NCBI GenBank assembly: GCA_003247835.1
Contig: QJYB01000039.1
Span: 1-36,064 of the forward strand
Reading direction: 5' to 3'
Source of the DNA: Gammaproteobacteria bacterium
Lineage (GTDB): Bacteria; Pseudomonadota; Gammaproteobacteria; Pseudomonadales; Azotimanducaceae
DNA length: 36,064 bases
Shown in pieces: positions 1 through 7,790 of the stretch. The position numbers and the translations under genes are program-made. Position 1 is the stretch's first letter; each line of letters opens with the position of its first letter. The notes beneath the pieces were generated by a model that saw only the letters and a list, made by a program, of their open reading frames with translations, did not search any database and was not told the DNA's origin.

Positions 1-661
1 ACCAGTTGTTCAGGGGGTTCAGCACCAGCCCCGGGTCGATGAGCTGACCGCCAGCCTGGCTGATACCCTGCAGCATGGGATCCAGCGCCGATGGCACGAA
101 GTTCGCGGAGAAGCCGCCTGAGACGCCCGCGAAGGCTACGCCGATGCCGACCAGTGGGTGGCGGCCCGCTGCCTGGAAGATCACCGCGCCGAGCGGAATG
201 ACCAGCACGTAACCGGCGTCCACCGCGCTGTGGCTGATGATGCCGATGAGCAGCAGCATGGGCGTGAGCAGTTTCTGTGACGTGACATTGAGCAGCGCCC
301 GGAGCCCCGCCCGGATGAAGCCGGTGTGGTCGGCCACGCCGATCCCCAGCATGGCGAGGAGCACCACGCCGAGCGGGTGGAAGTGCACAAAGGTGCTGAC
401 CATGTTCGAGAAGAAGCTGGTGAGTGCCGTACCCGTGAGCAGGTTCTGCACCACGATGGGCTCGCCGGAGCGCGGATCCACGTGTTCGTAGCTGAACTGT
501 GCCATCAGCGTCGAAAGCAGCCAGACGACGATCAGCAGCACGAAGAACAGCAGTGCCGGATCCGGCAGGCGATTGCCCGTCTGCTCGATCCAGTTCAACG
601 CCCGGGTCAGTAACCCCGCATCCGAAGGACCTTCGGTTTCCGCTCCAGGTTGCTCGCTCAC
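1..661 (-). CDS. AbgT family transporter, N-terminal part (runs off left edge)
   Basis: Inner-membrane transporter of the AbgT/MtrF family, whose members move p-aminobenzoyl-glutamate or export sulfonamide-like compounds using an ion gradient. About 220 N-terminal residues are in the window; the 3' part lies beyond base 1. The N-terminal text (NWIEQTGNRLPDPALLFF), the PLGVVLLAMLGIGVADHTG block, the SHSAVDAGYVLVIPLGAVIF helix, GRHPLVGIGVAFAGVSGGFS and LIDPGLVLNPLNNW follow E. coli AbgT closely as I remember it. Several hydrophobic segments are visible. The start is a GTG at 661 whose last bases form the TGA stop of the upstream gene (GTGA overlap), so translation is probably coupled to that small membrane protein. 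The true substrate cannot be told from sequence. Confidence 0.9.
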   Translation of the reverse strand, partial: MSEQPGAETEGPSDAGLLTRALNWIEQTGNRLPDPALLFFVLLIVVWLLSTLMAQFSYEHVDPRSGEPIVVQNLLTGTALTSFFSNMVSTFVHFHPLGVVLLAMLGIGVADHTGFIRAGLRALLNVTSQKLLTPMLLLIGIISHSAVDAGYVLVIPLGAVIFQAAGRHPLVGIGVAFAGVSGGFSANFVPSALDPMLQGISQAGGQLIDPGLVLNPLNNW

Positions 662-1125
662 GCTGCCTCCGCGTCCGCCTCGAGAGCGGCCGAGCGGCCC
701 AGCAGGAAAAACACGTAGCCGCCCACCGCGCCGGCCAGTCCCTGCTGCAACAGACCGCTGAACAGGCGTGTTGCCGCCACCGGATTCACGTTGAGCACCA
801 GCGGCATGATCAGATGCATGACGATGATGGCGGCGAAGAATCCGACGGCGTAACCGAGTCGACGCCACTCGGGATGCCCGCGACAGACGAGCAGAACCAC
901 CGGCAGCGCGAGCATGAAGGCAACACCGATCAGCGGCGCGTAGGTGGCGAACATGCCGAAGAGATCGTGCAGCGTCGTGTGCGCCCAGACGCCGAAGTCG
1001 ATGTTCATACCCATCATCGTCAGCGCACCGAGCACGTGCTGGGTCGCCAGCACGGCGCCGATGACGTAGGTAACCAGCACGGCCACGAAAAAGGCTCCGA
1101 TCGAACGGATCACGTCAGCGTTCAC
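658..1125 (-). CDS. Uncharacterised four-TM membrane protein coupled to AbgT-like transporter
   Basis: A 155-residue protein with four predicted membrane segments at about residues 5-27, 60-82, 89-111 and 126-147, and an acidic, Ala-rich tail (EADAEAA). I do not recognise its family. The first loop holds a conserved-looking stretch (MGMNIDFGVWAHTTLHDLFGMF) with His and Asp residues. An in-frame TAA lies just upstream, so the start must be the GTG at 1125 or the GTG at codon 5 (1113). An AGGAGG sits only one base before the first and 13 before the second, so neither fits ideally. Its TGA overlaps the GTG of the AbgT-family gene, which suggests an accessory or modulatory role for that transporter; this is inference from the coupling only. 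Confidence 0.8.
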   Translation of the reverse strand: MNADVIRSIGAFFVAVLVTYVIGAVLATQHVLGALTMMGMNIDFGVWAHTTLHDLFGMFATYAPLIGVAFMLALPVVLLVCRGHPEWRRLGYAVGFFAAIIVMHLIMPLVLNVNPVAATRLFSGLLQQGLAGAVGGYVFFLLGRSAALEADAEAA

Positions 1126-1176
1126 CCCTCCTGAGATTTACCATAGGATAACCCCTTCGGAGGTGCTTGCATCCAC

Positions 1177-2286
1177 ATGACCATGCAACGAATTCTCGCG
1201 ATCCCGCTGCTCATCACCATGGTTCTCGCCACGGGCAGCGTCCGCGCCTATGAGCTGGAAACCGTGGCGGAAGGTCTGGACCGCCCCTGGTGCGTCGCCT
1301 TTCTGCCGGGTGGTGAGCTGCTGGTCACGGAGCGGCCCGGGAACCTCAAGCGCATCACTGCAGACGGTGCGGTGACTTCGGTTTCCGGCGTACCGTCCGT
1401 CTACTTCGCGCCGAGTGGACAGAGCGGCCTCTTCGACGTGCTGCCGGATCCGGACTATGCCGCCAACAGGACCATCTACCTGGTCTACGCTCACGGTGAC
1501 AGAAGTGCCAACGCAACCCGGGTGACGCGGGCGAAGCTCACCGGCGATGCGCTCGAGGACGTGCAGGTCATCTTCACCGTGGAGCCGACGAAGCGTCTGC
1601 CTCAGCACTTCGGCGGCAAGCTGATCTTCCTGCCCGACGGCACGCTGCTGCTGACGACCGGGGAAGGCTTCAACTACCGTGAAGAAGCGCAGAACACCTG
1701 GAGCCTGCTCGGCAAGACCGTGCGGATCCACACCGACGGATCGATTCCGGAGGACAATCCTTTCGCGGACGGGCTGTCGGGTCATCCGGCCGTCTGGACC
1801 TACGGCCACCGGAACCCCCAGGGCCTGACTCTGGATCCGGTCAGCGGCACCGTCTACGAGCACGAGCACGGTCCCCGGGGCGGCGACGAGCTGAACATCC
1901 TGACTCCGGGCACCAACTACGGCTGGCCGGCCATCACCTACGGCATGGACTACAGCGGCGCCTACGTCTCACCGTTCACGGAGCATCCGGAGATGGCGCA
2001 GCCGGTGAAGTACTGGGTGCCGTCCATCGCGCCTTCCGGCCTCGCCGTGTACTACGGCGATCAGTTCCCGGAGTGGAACGGCAGCCTGCTCGTCGGCGCG
2101 CTGGTGGATCGTGAGGTACGCCGTCTGACGATCCGGGGGGAGGGTATCGTCGACGAGGAGGCCCTGTTCTCGGAGCTCGACAGCCGGATCCGCGACGTGC
2201 GCGTGACGCCGGACGGCAGCATCTATCTGGTCACGGACGGCGAGGGGGGACGCATCGTCCGCGTCCACCCGTCACCGTCGTCCTGA
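1177..2286 (+). CDS. PQQ-dependent sugar dehydrogenase (soluble GDH/YliI family), secreted
   Basis: A 369-residue periplasmic six-bladed beta-propeller of the GSDH family (soluble glucose or aldose sugar dehydrogenase, E. coli YliI type), which oxidises aldoses with pyrroloquinoline quinone. Residues 1-24 form a signal peptide ending in VRA. Family marks are the opening ETVAEGLDRPWCVAFLPGGELLVTER (in pieces), LPDGTLLLTTGEGFNYREEAQN, VWTYGHRNPQGLTLD, HEHGPRGGDELN and NYGWPAITYG, which carry PQQ- and calcium-binding positions in the family. The ATG used is followed two codons later by another ATG; a GGAGG lies 14 bases upstream. It is divergent from the AbgT pair. No PQQ biosynthesis gene is in the window, so the cofactor may be made elsewhere in the genome or taken up. 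Confidence 0.9.
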   Translation: MTMQRILAIPLLITMVLATGSVRAYELETVAEGLDRPWCVAFLPGGELLVTERPGNLKRITADGAVTSVSGVPSVYFAPSGQSGLFDVLPDPDYAANRTIYLVYAHGDRSANATRVTRAKLTGDALEDVQVIFTVEPTKRLPQHFGGKLIFLPDGTLLLTTGEGFNYREEAQNTWSLLGKTVRIHTDGSIPEDNPFADGLSGHPAVWTYGHRNPQGLTLDPVSGTVYEHEHGPRGGDELNILTPGTNYGWPAITYGMDYSGAYVSPFTEHPEMAQPVKYWVPSIAPSGLAVYYGDQFPEWNGSLLVGALVDREVRRLTIRGEGIVDEEALFSELDSRIRDVRVTPDGSIYLVTDGEGGRIVRVHPSPSS

Positions 2287-2292
2287 GGCGCC

Positions 2293-2763
2293 TCAGGCTC
2301 CGAGCAGCTCGCGGATCTTCGGCTCGATCTCCTCCGGGGTCACCTTGGGCTCGAAGCGTTCCACCACGTTACCGTCGCCGTCCACCAGGAACTTGGTGAA
2401 GTTCCAGGCGATATCGCCGGGCTTCGACTCTTTGAGGTACTGGTAGAGCTCGCAGGTGGCGGGCCCGTTCACCTCGATCTTGGCGAACATGGGAAAGGAG
2501 ACGTCGTACTTCGTGCGCACGAACTCCTGGATTTCCGCTTCCGTGCCCGGTTCCTGGGCACCGAACTGATTACAGGGCATGCCGAGCACGGTGAAGCCCT
2601 GATCCTTGTAGGTCTCGAAAAGGGTACGCAGACCTGCGTACTGAGGGGTGAGGCCTCAGCGGCTGGCGACGTTGACGATCAGGCAGAGATTGTCCTGAAA
2701 CTTCGACAGGCTCACCGGCTCGCCCGCGATGGACGCCATCTCGAGGCTATGAAAATCGGTCAT
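2293..2763 (-). CDS. Glutathione peroxidase, probable selenoprotein (TGA at codon 36 read as Sec)
   Basis: A thioredoxin-fold peroxidase of the GPx family that reduces hydrogen peroxide and lipid hydroperoxides with a thiol donor. Full length is 156 residues if the in-frame TGA at 2658-2656 (codon 36) is decoded as selenocysteine. It sits exactly where the family has its peroxidatic Cys or Sec: NVASR-U-GLTPQY. The rest of the catalytic tetrad is present: Q66 in PCNQFG, and W120 and N121 in IAWNFTKFLVD. The frame is open on both sides, and the ATG at 2763 has a strong AGGAGGAGG eight bases upstream, so this is not a decayed gene. A hairpin 15 to 32 bases after the TGA has the loop of a bacterial SECIS. 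A TGC-to-TGA sequencing error is the alternative, but the hairpin argues against it. Automatic annotation would truncate the protein to about 98 residues or call it a pseudogene. Confidence 0.92.
2624..2641 (-). promoter_or_regulatory. Bacterial SECIS-like hairpin in GPx mRNA
   Basis: On the mRNA strand the sequence is GUACGCAGGUCUGCGUAC, a perfect six-base-pair stem closing the hexaloop AGGUCU. It begins 15 bases after the UGA, the distance range used by bacterial SelB-dependent SECIS elements. The apical decamer GCAGGUCUGC is the same as in the E. coli fdhF SECIS as I remember it; the bulged U of that element is absent here. The codons still encode PQYAGLRT, consistent with the GPx family, so the hairpin and protein constraints are met together. 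Confidence 0.85.
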
Positions 2764-2880
2764 TTTGGCTTCCTCCTCCTGACAACAATCGAGGGATAGT
2801 ACCGCGACCCAAGGGATTTCACCTATTTTCCGGCTCGACCGTGACCACTAGCGTAACCGTTCGAGCAGAGGCAGGGGCTG

Positions 2881-4122
2881 GTGGAAGGCGCATCGTTCCT
2901 CATTCAGCTGGCCGGTATTCTCATGGCCGCCCGGATCGCCGGCGAGATCGCCGTGCGTCTCGGCGCGCCGTCGGTCATCGGCGAGCTGCTCGTCGGTGTC
3001 GTGCTCGGGCCGAGCCTGCTCGGCTGGATCGCGCCGAACGAGCTGATCCGCCTGATGGCGGAGATCGGCATCATCCTGCTGCTCTTCGAGGTCGGCCTGG
3101 AAACGGACCTCGGCCGCCTCGCGCGCTCCGGCCGTCAGTCCATCGTCGTCGCGATCGGAGGCTTCGTCACCCCCTTCGCGCTGGGATTCGCGGTGAGCAG
3201 GTTGCTGTTCGGGCACGATCAGCTGCTGGCGCTGTTCGTGGGCGGTACCCTCACGGCCACCAGCATCGGCGTGACCGTGCGGGTGCTGCGCGACGTCAGG
3301 CGGCAGAACAGCTACGAGGGCCAGGTGGTGCTCGGTGCCGCGGTGCTCGACGACGTCATGGGTGTGCTGCTGCTGGCCGTTTTCTATGACTTCTCCCGGA
3401 GCGGCGAGGTGAATCTGCAGGACCTCGGCCAGGTGTCGCTGCTGATCACCGCATTCTTCGTCCTGGCTCCCGTGGTCGCCAAAGTCATCTCCTTCCTCAT
3501 CAGTCACTATCGACGTGTCTCGCAGCTCCCCGGCCTGGTTGCGTCGACCATCCTGTCACTGGTCATGTTCTTCGCCTGGCTGGCCCACGCCGTGGGCGCA
3601 CCGGAGTTGCTCGGTGGTTTTGCCGCCGGCCTCGCTCTGTCGCGCCGGTTCTTTCTGCCGCTGGGTGTGGCATTGGCGCGCAACACCGATTTCGCGGAGG
3701 AGGTGGAACGTGACATGAAGCCCATCGTGCAGATGTTCACGCCCTTCTTCTTCGTGACCGTGGGCCTGACTCTCGATCTCACGGCAGTGGACTGGGGCTC
3801 GCCGTTCATCTGGCTGTTCTCGATCTCCATCGCCTTCGTCGCCATCGTCGGCAAGATCGCGGGCGGCTATCTGCTCTACCGGGAGCACTGGCTGATGCGG
3901 AGCGCCATCGGCATGGCCATGGTGCCGCGGGGCGAGGTGGGCCTGGTGTTTGCGGAGCTCGGGCGGGTGACCGGTATCCTCGACGCCCAGACCTACGCCG
4001 GAATGGTGCTGGTGGTCGCCTACACCACCCTGTTCTCGCCGTTCTGGATCAAGGTGTTCTACCGGCTCTACGGCCACCGCCCGGAGCTCACGGAGCGGGG
4101 AGGGAGCCCGCCCAGTCGGTGA
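2881..4122 (+). CDS. CPA2 (Kef-type) monovalent cation/proton antiporter
   Basis: A 413-residue inner-membrane protein of the Na+/H+ exchanger CPA2 family (Pfam Na_H_Exchanger type), with about twelve hydrophobic segments. Family marks are GELLVGVVLGPSLLGWI (residues 35-50), IGIILLLFEVGLETDL (62-77), the ion-binding region AAVLDDVMGV with D157 and D158, and RSAIGMAMVPRGEVGLVFAELG near the C-terminus. There is no RCK/TrkA-N nucleotide-binding domain, so it is the membrane part only and not a full KefB/KefC. The start is a GTG at 2881. The 3' end overlaps the convergent hydrolase gene by 35 bases. The transported ion (K+ or Na+) cannot be decided. Confidence 0.9.
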   Translation: MEGASFLIQLAGILMAARIAGEIAVRLGAPSVIGELLVGVVLGPSLLGWIAPNELIRLMAEIGIILLLFEVGLETDLGRLARSGRQSIVVAIGGFVTPFALGFAVSRLLFGHDQLLALFVGGTLTATSIGVTVRVLRDVRRQNSYEGQVVLGAAVLDDVMGVLLLAVFYDFSRSGEVNLQDLGQVSLLITAFFVLAPVVAKVISFLISHYRRVSQLPGLVASTILSLVMFFAWLAHAVGAPELLGGFAAGLALSRRFFLPLGVALARNTDFAEEVERDMKPIVQMFTPFFFVTVGLTLDLTAVDWGSPFIWLFSISIAFVAIVGKIAGGYLLYREHWLMRSAIGMAMVPRGEVGLVFAELGRVTGILDAQTYAGMVLVVAYTTLFSPFWIKVFYRLYGHRPELTERGGSPPSR

Positions 4123-5047
4123 GGGTAGCGGTGAAGAGCTTCGGGTCCTGGCCATGCATGGAGTGGCCCATGGCTTCGAAGGAGCGGTAATCCACGTCGA
4201 CGCCGGCTTCGGTGAGCAACGCCCGGACGCGGGTCGCCTGCACGTCCGAGATCGCGCCCATCAGCAGACCGGTATCCGGGTCGGTGTGGCGGAGGTGGTG
4301 GGTGAACAGCACCGGAACCTTCACACTCCTGAGCATCCGCTCGTGGTCACACGATGCGGCCACCGTGCCCGTCCAGAAGGCGCGCCCCCATTCCGGATCG
4401 TACTCCTTCAGGTTCTGCGGCGGCTCGCCAGCCGACGGCGGCCGCATCATCATCATCCAGGGATGCAGGTATTCGGGGGCTGCCTCGGCGACACCGGGCC
4501 AGTCACCGATCCGCCACTGATCACCGAGGAATGTACTCCAGAGATGAAACATGCCGCCCACACCCTGGCGGATACCCGGTCCGCTGGCCGGTGAGAGCTC
4601 CGAAGCGAAGAGCGGCGGATCCTCATAGCAGGCCGCTCGCACCTGACCCGCCTTGGCATAGGCCGACAGCCACGCGGACAGCACACCACCCGAGGACAGG
4701 CCGCTGACGATGGTCGGCCGACCGATCACCAGATCGATGAAGCGGACGAGATCGTTGCCCATGTTGTCGAGCGTGTATCGCCCCGGCGTGCGCGTGCTGC
4801 GGCCCTGACCCCGCAGGTCGACAGCATGGGCCTGGAAGTGCTCGGCCAGCAGCGGCAGCGCGGCCTCGTACCCCCACCAGGATTCCGTCTGCCCCGGGAT
4901 CAGCAGCAGCGCCGGCTTCGAGGCGTCCCCCACCACGACGTAGTTCATCTGCACCTCACCCAGATCGGCGAGCTGCTCGGGAAACCCATGCGCCACGTAA
5001 GTTTCATCCGGATTGTGCGGGCCGAAGCGGCCCCGGTACTGAGCCAT
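4088..5047 (-). CDS. Alpha/beta hydrolase, last gene of aromatic catabolic operon
   Basis: A 319-residue alpha/beta-fold hydrolase. The oxyanion region is LLLIPGQTESWWGY (residues 47-60), the strand-5 motif AVDLRGQGRS lies at 75-84, and the nucleophile elbow is G116-L-S118-S-G120, giving Ser118. The catalytic His is most likely H295 in MGHSMHG; the acid is probably in the HHLRHTDPDTG segment. The start ATG at 5047 has AGGAGGAGAGG upstream. It is 50 bases downstream of the amidohydrolase gene on the same strand and so is probably the last gene of the dioxygenase operon. It could cleave the ring-fission product, as HsaD or BphD do, but it lacks the usual meta-cleavage hydrolase signature that I would expect, so an esterase or lactonase is equally possible. 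Confidence 0.85.
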   Translation of the reverse strand: MAQYRGRFGPHNPDETYVAHGFPEQLADLGEVQMNYVVVGDASKPALLLIPGQTESWWGYEAALPLLAEHFQAHAVDLRGQGRSTRTPGRYTLDNMGNDLVRFIDLVIGRPTIVSGLSSGGVLSAWLSAYAKAGQVRAACYEDPPLFASELSPASGPGIRQGVGGMFHLWSTFLGDQWRIGDWPGVAEAAPEYLHPWMMMMRPPSAGEPPQNLKEYDPEWGRAFWTGTVAASCDHERMLRSVKVPVLFTHHLRHTDPDTGLLMGAISDVQATRVRALLTEAGVDVDYRSFEAMGHSMHGQDPKLFTATLTDWAGSLPAP

Positions 5048-5097
5048 GTTCCTCTCCTCCTCCGGCCAGACAGCTTACCGCGTCCCGATGGATCCCA

Positions 5098-6072
5098 TCA
5101 GGTCTGCGGTACCCGGCCCCGTTCGGCAAGGCGCGGGAACAGCCGGGTCGCATTGCCGGACCCGATCGCCGCCCTGTCCTCGCTGCTGAACCCGACGAAG
5201 TCGGCAATCCCGCGGGCTGCCGCCGCACCAACGCGCTCCGGCGCGAACGGGTAGTCGCTGCCGTAGAGAATGCGATCGGCGCCCACCAGCTTCGTCAGCG
5301 CCGACAGCGCATATTCACTGCCGGACAGCGCTGTGTCGTAATAGAAGCGGCGCAGGTAGTGCAGGAAGCCATGAGGCGCGCGCTCCCGCATCTGCGGCGA
5401 CGTATCCAGCAGCGCCCAGCGCCAGGCCAGATAGGGTGCCGTGCCACCGGCATGCGCGAAGATGAAACGGATGTTTCCGAACCGCTCGGCGGCACCCGTC
5501 CAGACCAGGTTGGCAATCGCCCGGCTGGTGTCGAAGACGAACTCCGTCGCGAAGCCGGGAATGGTGATGGAGGACGATGGATTCGGCGGCAGCGTCGGGT
5601 GCACGAAGACCACCGCCGACCGCCTGTCCAGCTCCTCGAGCACGGGGTCCAGCGAGGCATCACCCAGGTAGCGTCCGTCGCCGTGGCTCGTCATGAGCAC
5701 CACCCCGTCGAGCGCGAGCGTGTCCAGCGCGTAGGCCATCTCCGTGAGCGAGCCTGTCACGTCCGGCATGGGCAGTATGGCGAAGCCGCCGAAGCATTCC
5801 GGGTGATCGCCGACGAGCCGCGCCGAGTACTCGTTGCACGCCCGCGCCAGCGACCGCGCCTGGTGATCGTCTCCGAAGTGCACGCCGGGGGAAGACACGG
5901 ACAGCATGCCCGTGCGGATGTCCTGCCGGTCCATCATCTCGATGGCCGCACCTGGGCTCCAGTCCGGCACCGGAATGCCTCCCGCGGTGCTGATACCGCT
6001 CGCGTTCAATGCCTCGACATAGGACAGCGGCAGGACGTGCTGATGCACGTCGACCTTGTCCGCGGTCGGCAT
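5098..6072 (-). CDS. ACMSD-like amidohydrolase (decarboxylase or hydrolase)
   Basis: A 324-residue metal-dependent TIM-barrel protein of the amidohydrolase-2 family, which includes aminocarboxymuconate-semialdehyde decarboxylase, gamma-resorcylate decarboxylase and 5-carboxyvanillate decarboxylase. Visible metal-site residues are the DVHQH motif (H10, H12), H158 in VFVHPTLPP, H207 in FIFAHAGGTAPYL and D273 in LYGSDYPF, all at the spacing of ACMSD. The ATG at 6072 shares its A with the end of the upstream SDR stop (TGATG), so the two are translationally coupled; a longer in-frame extension to 6147 would lie inside the SDR gene and is unlikely. In this operon it probably decarboxylates or hydrolyses a product of ring cleavage; the exact substrate is unknown. 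Confidence 0.9.
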   Translation of the reverse strand: MPTADKVDVHQHVLPLSYVEALNASGISTAGGIPVPDWSPGAAIEMMDRQDIRTGMLSVSSPGVHFGDDHQARSLARACNEYSARLVGDHPECFGGFAILPMPDVTGSLTEMAYALDTLALDGVVLMTSHGDGRYLGDASLDPVLEELDRRSAVVFVHPTLPPNPSSSITIPGFATEFVFDTSRAIANLVWTGAAERFGNIRFIFAHAGGTAPYLAWRWALLDTSPQMRERAPHGFLHYLRRFYYDTALSGSEYALSALTKLVGADRILYGSDYPFAPERVGAAAARGIADFVGFSSEDRAAIGSGNATRLFPRLAERGRVPQT

Positions 6073-6851
6073 CAGATGAGCCCGGGGTACTGGCCGCCGT
6101 CCAGCAGCAGATTCTGTCCCGTCACGAACCCGCTGCGCGGGCTGCACAGGAACGCGGCGTAGGCACCGAACTCCTCGGGCCTGCCGAACCGCCGCGCCGG
6201 AATGTCCTTCTTCGCGTTCTCACGGAAATCCTCGATCGGCACCCCCCGCCTCGCCGCGAAACGCTCGTGATTCGACTTCAGCCGGTCGGTATCGAACTGT
6301 CCGGGCAGCAGGTTGTTGATGGTGACGTTGTAGCGGGCCACGTCCCGGGCGACCCCGCTGACGTAGCCCGTCAGCCCGGCACGGGCACCGTTGGAGAGGC
6401 TCAGCATGGCGACCGGTGCCTTCACCATGTGGCTGGTGACGTTCAGGATCCGTCCAAAACCGCGCTCCTTCATACCCGGCAGCGACGCGTTGATGAGCTC
6501 GATGGCGGAGAGCATGTTCGATTCGATGGCGGCGAGCCAGTCCTCCCGCGAGAACGACAGGTAGTCGCCCACCGGTGGGCCGCCCGAGTTGTTGACAAGG
6601 ATGTCCACGTCCGCGCACTCGGGCAGGAGTGCCGCGCGTTCGTCGCGGTCAGACAGGTCGACGGTGAGGCAGCGCACCGGATTACCGGTTTCCGCTTCGA
6701 TGGCCGCTGCCGCAGCTTCGAGCTTCTCCGGATTCCGAGCCACCAGGGTGACGGCCGCGCCTTCACCCGACAGGGCCTCGGCGATGGCGAAGCCGAGCCC
6801 CGAGCTGCCGCCGCAGACGATGGCCTTCCTGCCGCTGATTTCGAGATCCAT
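6072..6851 (-). CDS. SDR family protein with altered catalytic residues
   Basis: A 259-residue Rossmann-fold short-chain dehydrogenase/reductase. The nucleotide motif is GGSSGLG (residues 14-20), NNSG is at 87-90, NVTS ends at S140, and the C-terminal PARRFGRPEEFGAYAAFLCSP and GQNLLLDGGQY blocks are typical of the classical family. The YxxxK motif is missing: counting 13 and 17 residues from S140 gives S153 and R157 in SLSNGARAG, so Tyr is replaced by Ser and Lys by Arg. The chemistry may differ from a normal ketone or alcohol oxidoreduction, or another residue may serve. The ATG at 6851 has GGAGG upstream. It lies between the dioxygenase and the amidohydrolase and is coupled to the latter. 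Confidence 0.92.
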   Translation of the reverse strand: MDLEISGRKAIVCGGSSGLGFAIAEALSGEGAAVTLVARNPEKLEAAAAAIEAETGNPVRCLTVDLSDRDERAALLPECADVDILVNNSGGPPVGDYLSFSREDWLAAIESNMLSAIELINASLPGMKERGFGRILNVTSHMVKAPVAMLSLSNGARAGLTGYVSGVARDVARYNVTINNLLPGQFDTDRLKSNHERFAARRGVPIEDFRENAKKDIPARRFGRPEEFGAYAAFLCSPRSGFVTGQNLLLDGGQYPGLI

Positions 6852-6886
6852 GATTACCCTCCGATGTGGTGAAGTGCCCTGCCCGG

Positions 6887-7765
6887 TCAGGCCGGGAGAG
6901 CCTTGTGGCCCCAGAGGCTGGTCGTGTCGTAAGTGGTCGTCTGCCAGATGGCGTCGTCGATCTCGACCCCGCCGAAGCCGTACTCGATGTCGAAACCGGA
7001 CGGCGTTTCCATGTAGAAGCTCACCATCCTGTCGTTGCTGTGCTTGCCCAGCGAGGATGAGATGCGCACGCCGGCCGCCTGGGCCGCGTCGAGACCGGCA
7101 CCGACATCGTCCAGCGACGCCACCTGCAGCATGATGTGATTGAGCCGCTTCGGCGCTGGAATCGGCGCCAGCGCGATGGTGTGGTGGCGGGGATTGCAGT
7201 GCAGGAACGTCAGGGTGAGTTGCCTGCCCGGCGGGCCGAGCAGGATGTGATCCGAGAGCAGAAAGCCGAGACCCTGCATGTAGAAGGCTTCCGCCTTCGC
7301 GCGATCCGCCACCATGAGCACCATGTGCCCGAGACCCTGGTCACCGGTGACGAACCCGGAGACGTCGCGCGGCGAGTGGAACGGCTCGTCCACGGCACGA
7401 TCGCCCACGTAGAGCTCCACCGACAGGCCGAACGGGTCCGCGCAGCGGACGAGCCGCGCCACATTCCGCGCCGCAGCCGCCTCGTCCGTCGCATCCTGCA
7501 CGGAAACACCCTGGCCCTCGAGGCGGGCCCTGATGGCTTTGAGCGTCTTATCGTCGGCCACCTCGAATCCCGCCGTACGCAGGTCGTCCTCGCCGGTCTC
7601 GACCAGGCGGATCCGCCAGCAGGCACCGTCGTAACGCAGCAGCAAGGCATCTTCTGCATCCACGACTTCGACGCCCAGTACACCGGTGGCGTAGTCGCGC
7701 CATGCCGCAAGGCTCGACACGCCGATTTCCAGATAAGCCAGATTGAGTACAGATGGTTCGGTCAT
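6887..7765 (-). CDS. Type I extradiol ring-cleavage dioxygenase (BphC/HsaC-like)
   Basis: A 292-residue two-domain vicinal-oxygen-chelate enzyme that cleaves a catechol next to the hydroxyl groups with Fe(II). The metal triad is H147 (GLGHMVL), H210 (LNHIMLQV) and E261 (FDIEYGFGG), at almost the same numbers as H146, H210 and E260 of Burkholderia BphC as I recall. Second-sphere residues H195 (NPRHHTIAL), H242 (GKHSND) and Y251 (VSFYMETPSG) are also present. The N-terminal domain has no metal ligands, as in the family. The ATG at 7765 has GGAGG eight bases upstream. It follows the HsaA-like monooxygenase by 25 bases, so the two steps, hydroxylation and meta cleavage of a phenolic ring, are probably consecutive. 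The substrate may be a steroid-derived, biphenyl-like or other aromatic catechol. Confidence 0.93.
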   Translation of the reverse strand: MTEPSVLNLAYLEIGVSSLAAWRDYATGVLGVEVVDAEDALLLRYDGACWRIRLVETGEDDLRTAGFEVADDKTLKAIRARLEGQGVSVQDATDEAAAARNVARLVRCADPFGLSVELYVGDRAVDEPFHSPRDVSGFVTGDQGLGHMVLMVADRAKAEAFYMQGLGFLLSDHILLGPPGRQLTLTFLHCNPRHHTIALAPIPAPKRLNHIMLQVASLDDVGAGLDAAQAAGVRISSSLGKHSNDRMVSFYMETPSGFDIEYGFGGVEIDDAIWQTTTYDTTSLWGHKALPA

Positions 7766-7790
7766 GAACTGCGCCTCCGCGGCGATTCGA

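Noticed and set aside
2293..2589. A 98-residue GPx fragment or pseudogene
   Set aside because: The frame continues upstream through a TGA at the catalytic position to a strong ribosome-binding site, with a SECIS-like hairpin; reading the TGA as Sec explains everything without decay or frameshift.
2881..4122. KefB or KefC potassium efflux system
   Set aside because: The protein ends after the membrane domain and lacks the RCK nucleotide-binding domain and a KefF/KefG partner.
4088..5047. Naming the alpha/beta hydrolase HsaD and the whole operon steroid degradation
   Set aside because: The hydrolase does not show the meta-cleavage hydrolase signature I would expect, no reductase or other steroid genes are present, and the dioxygenase group accepts other catechols.
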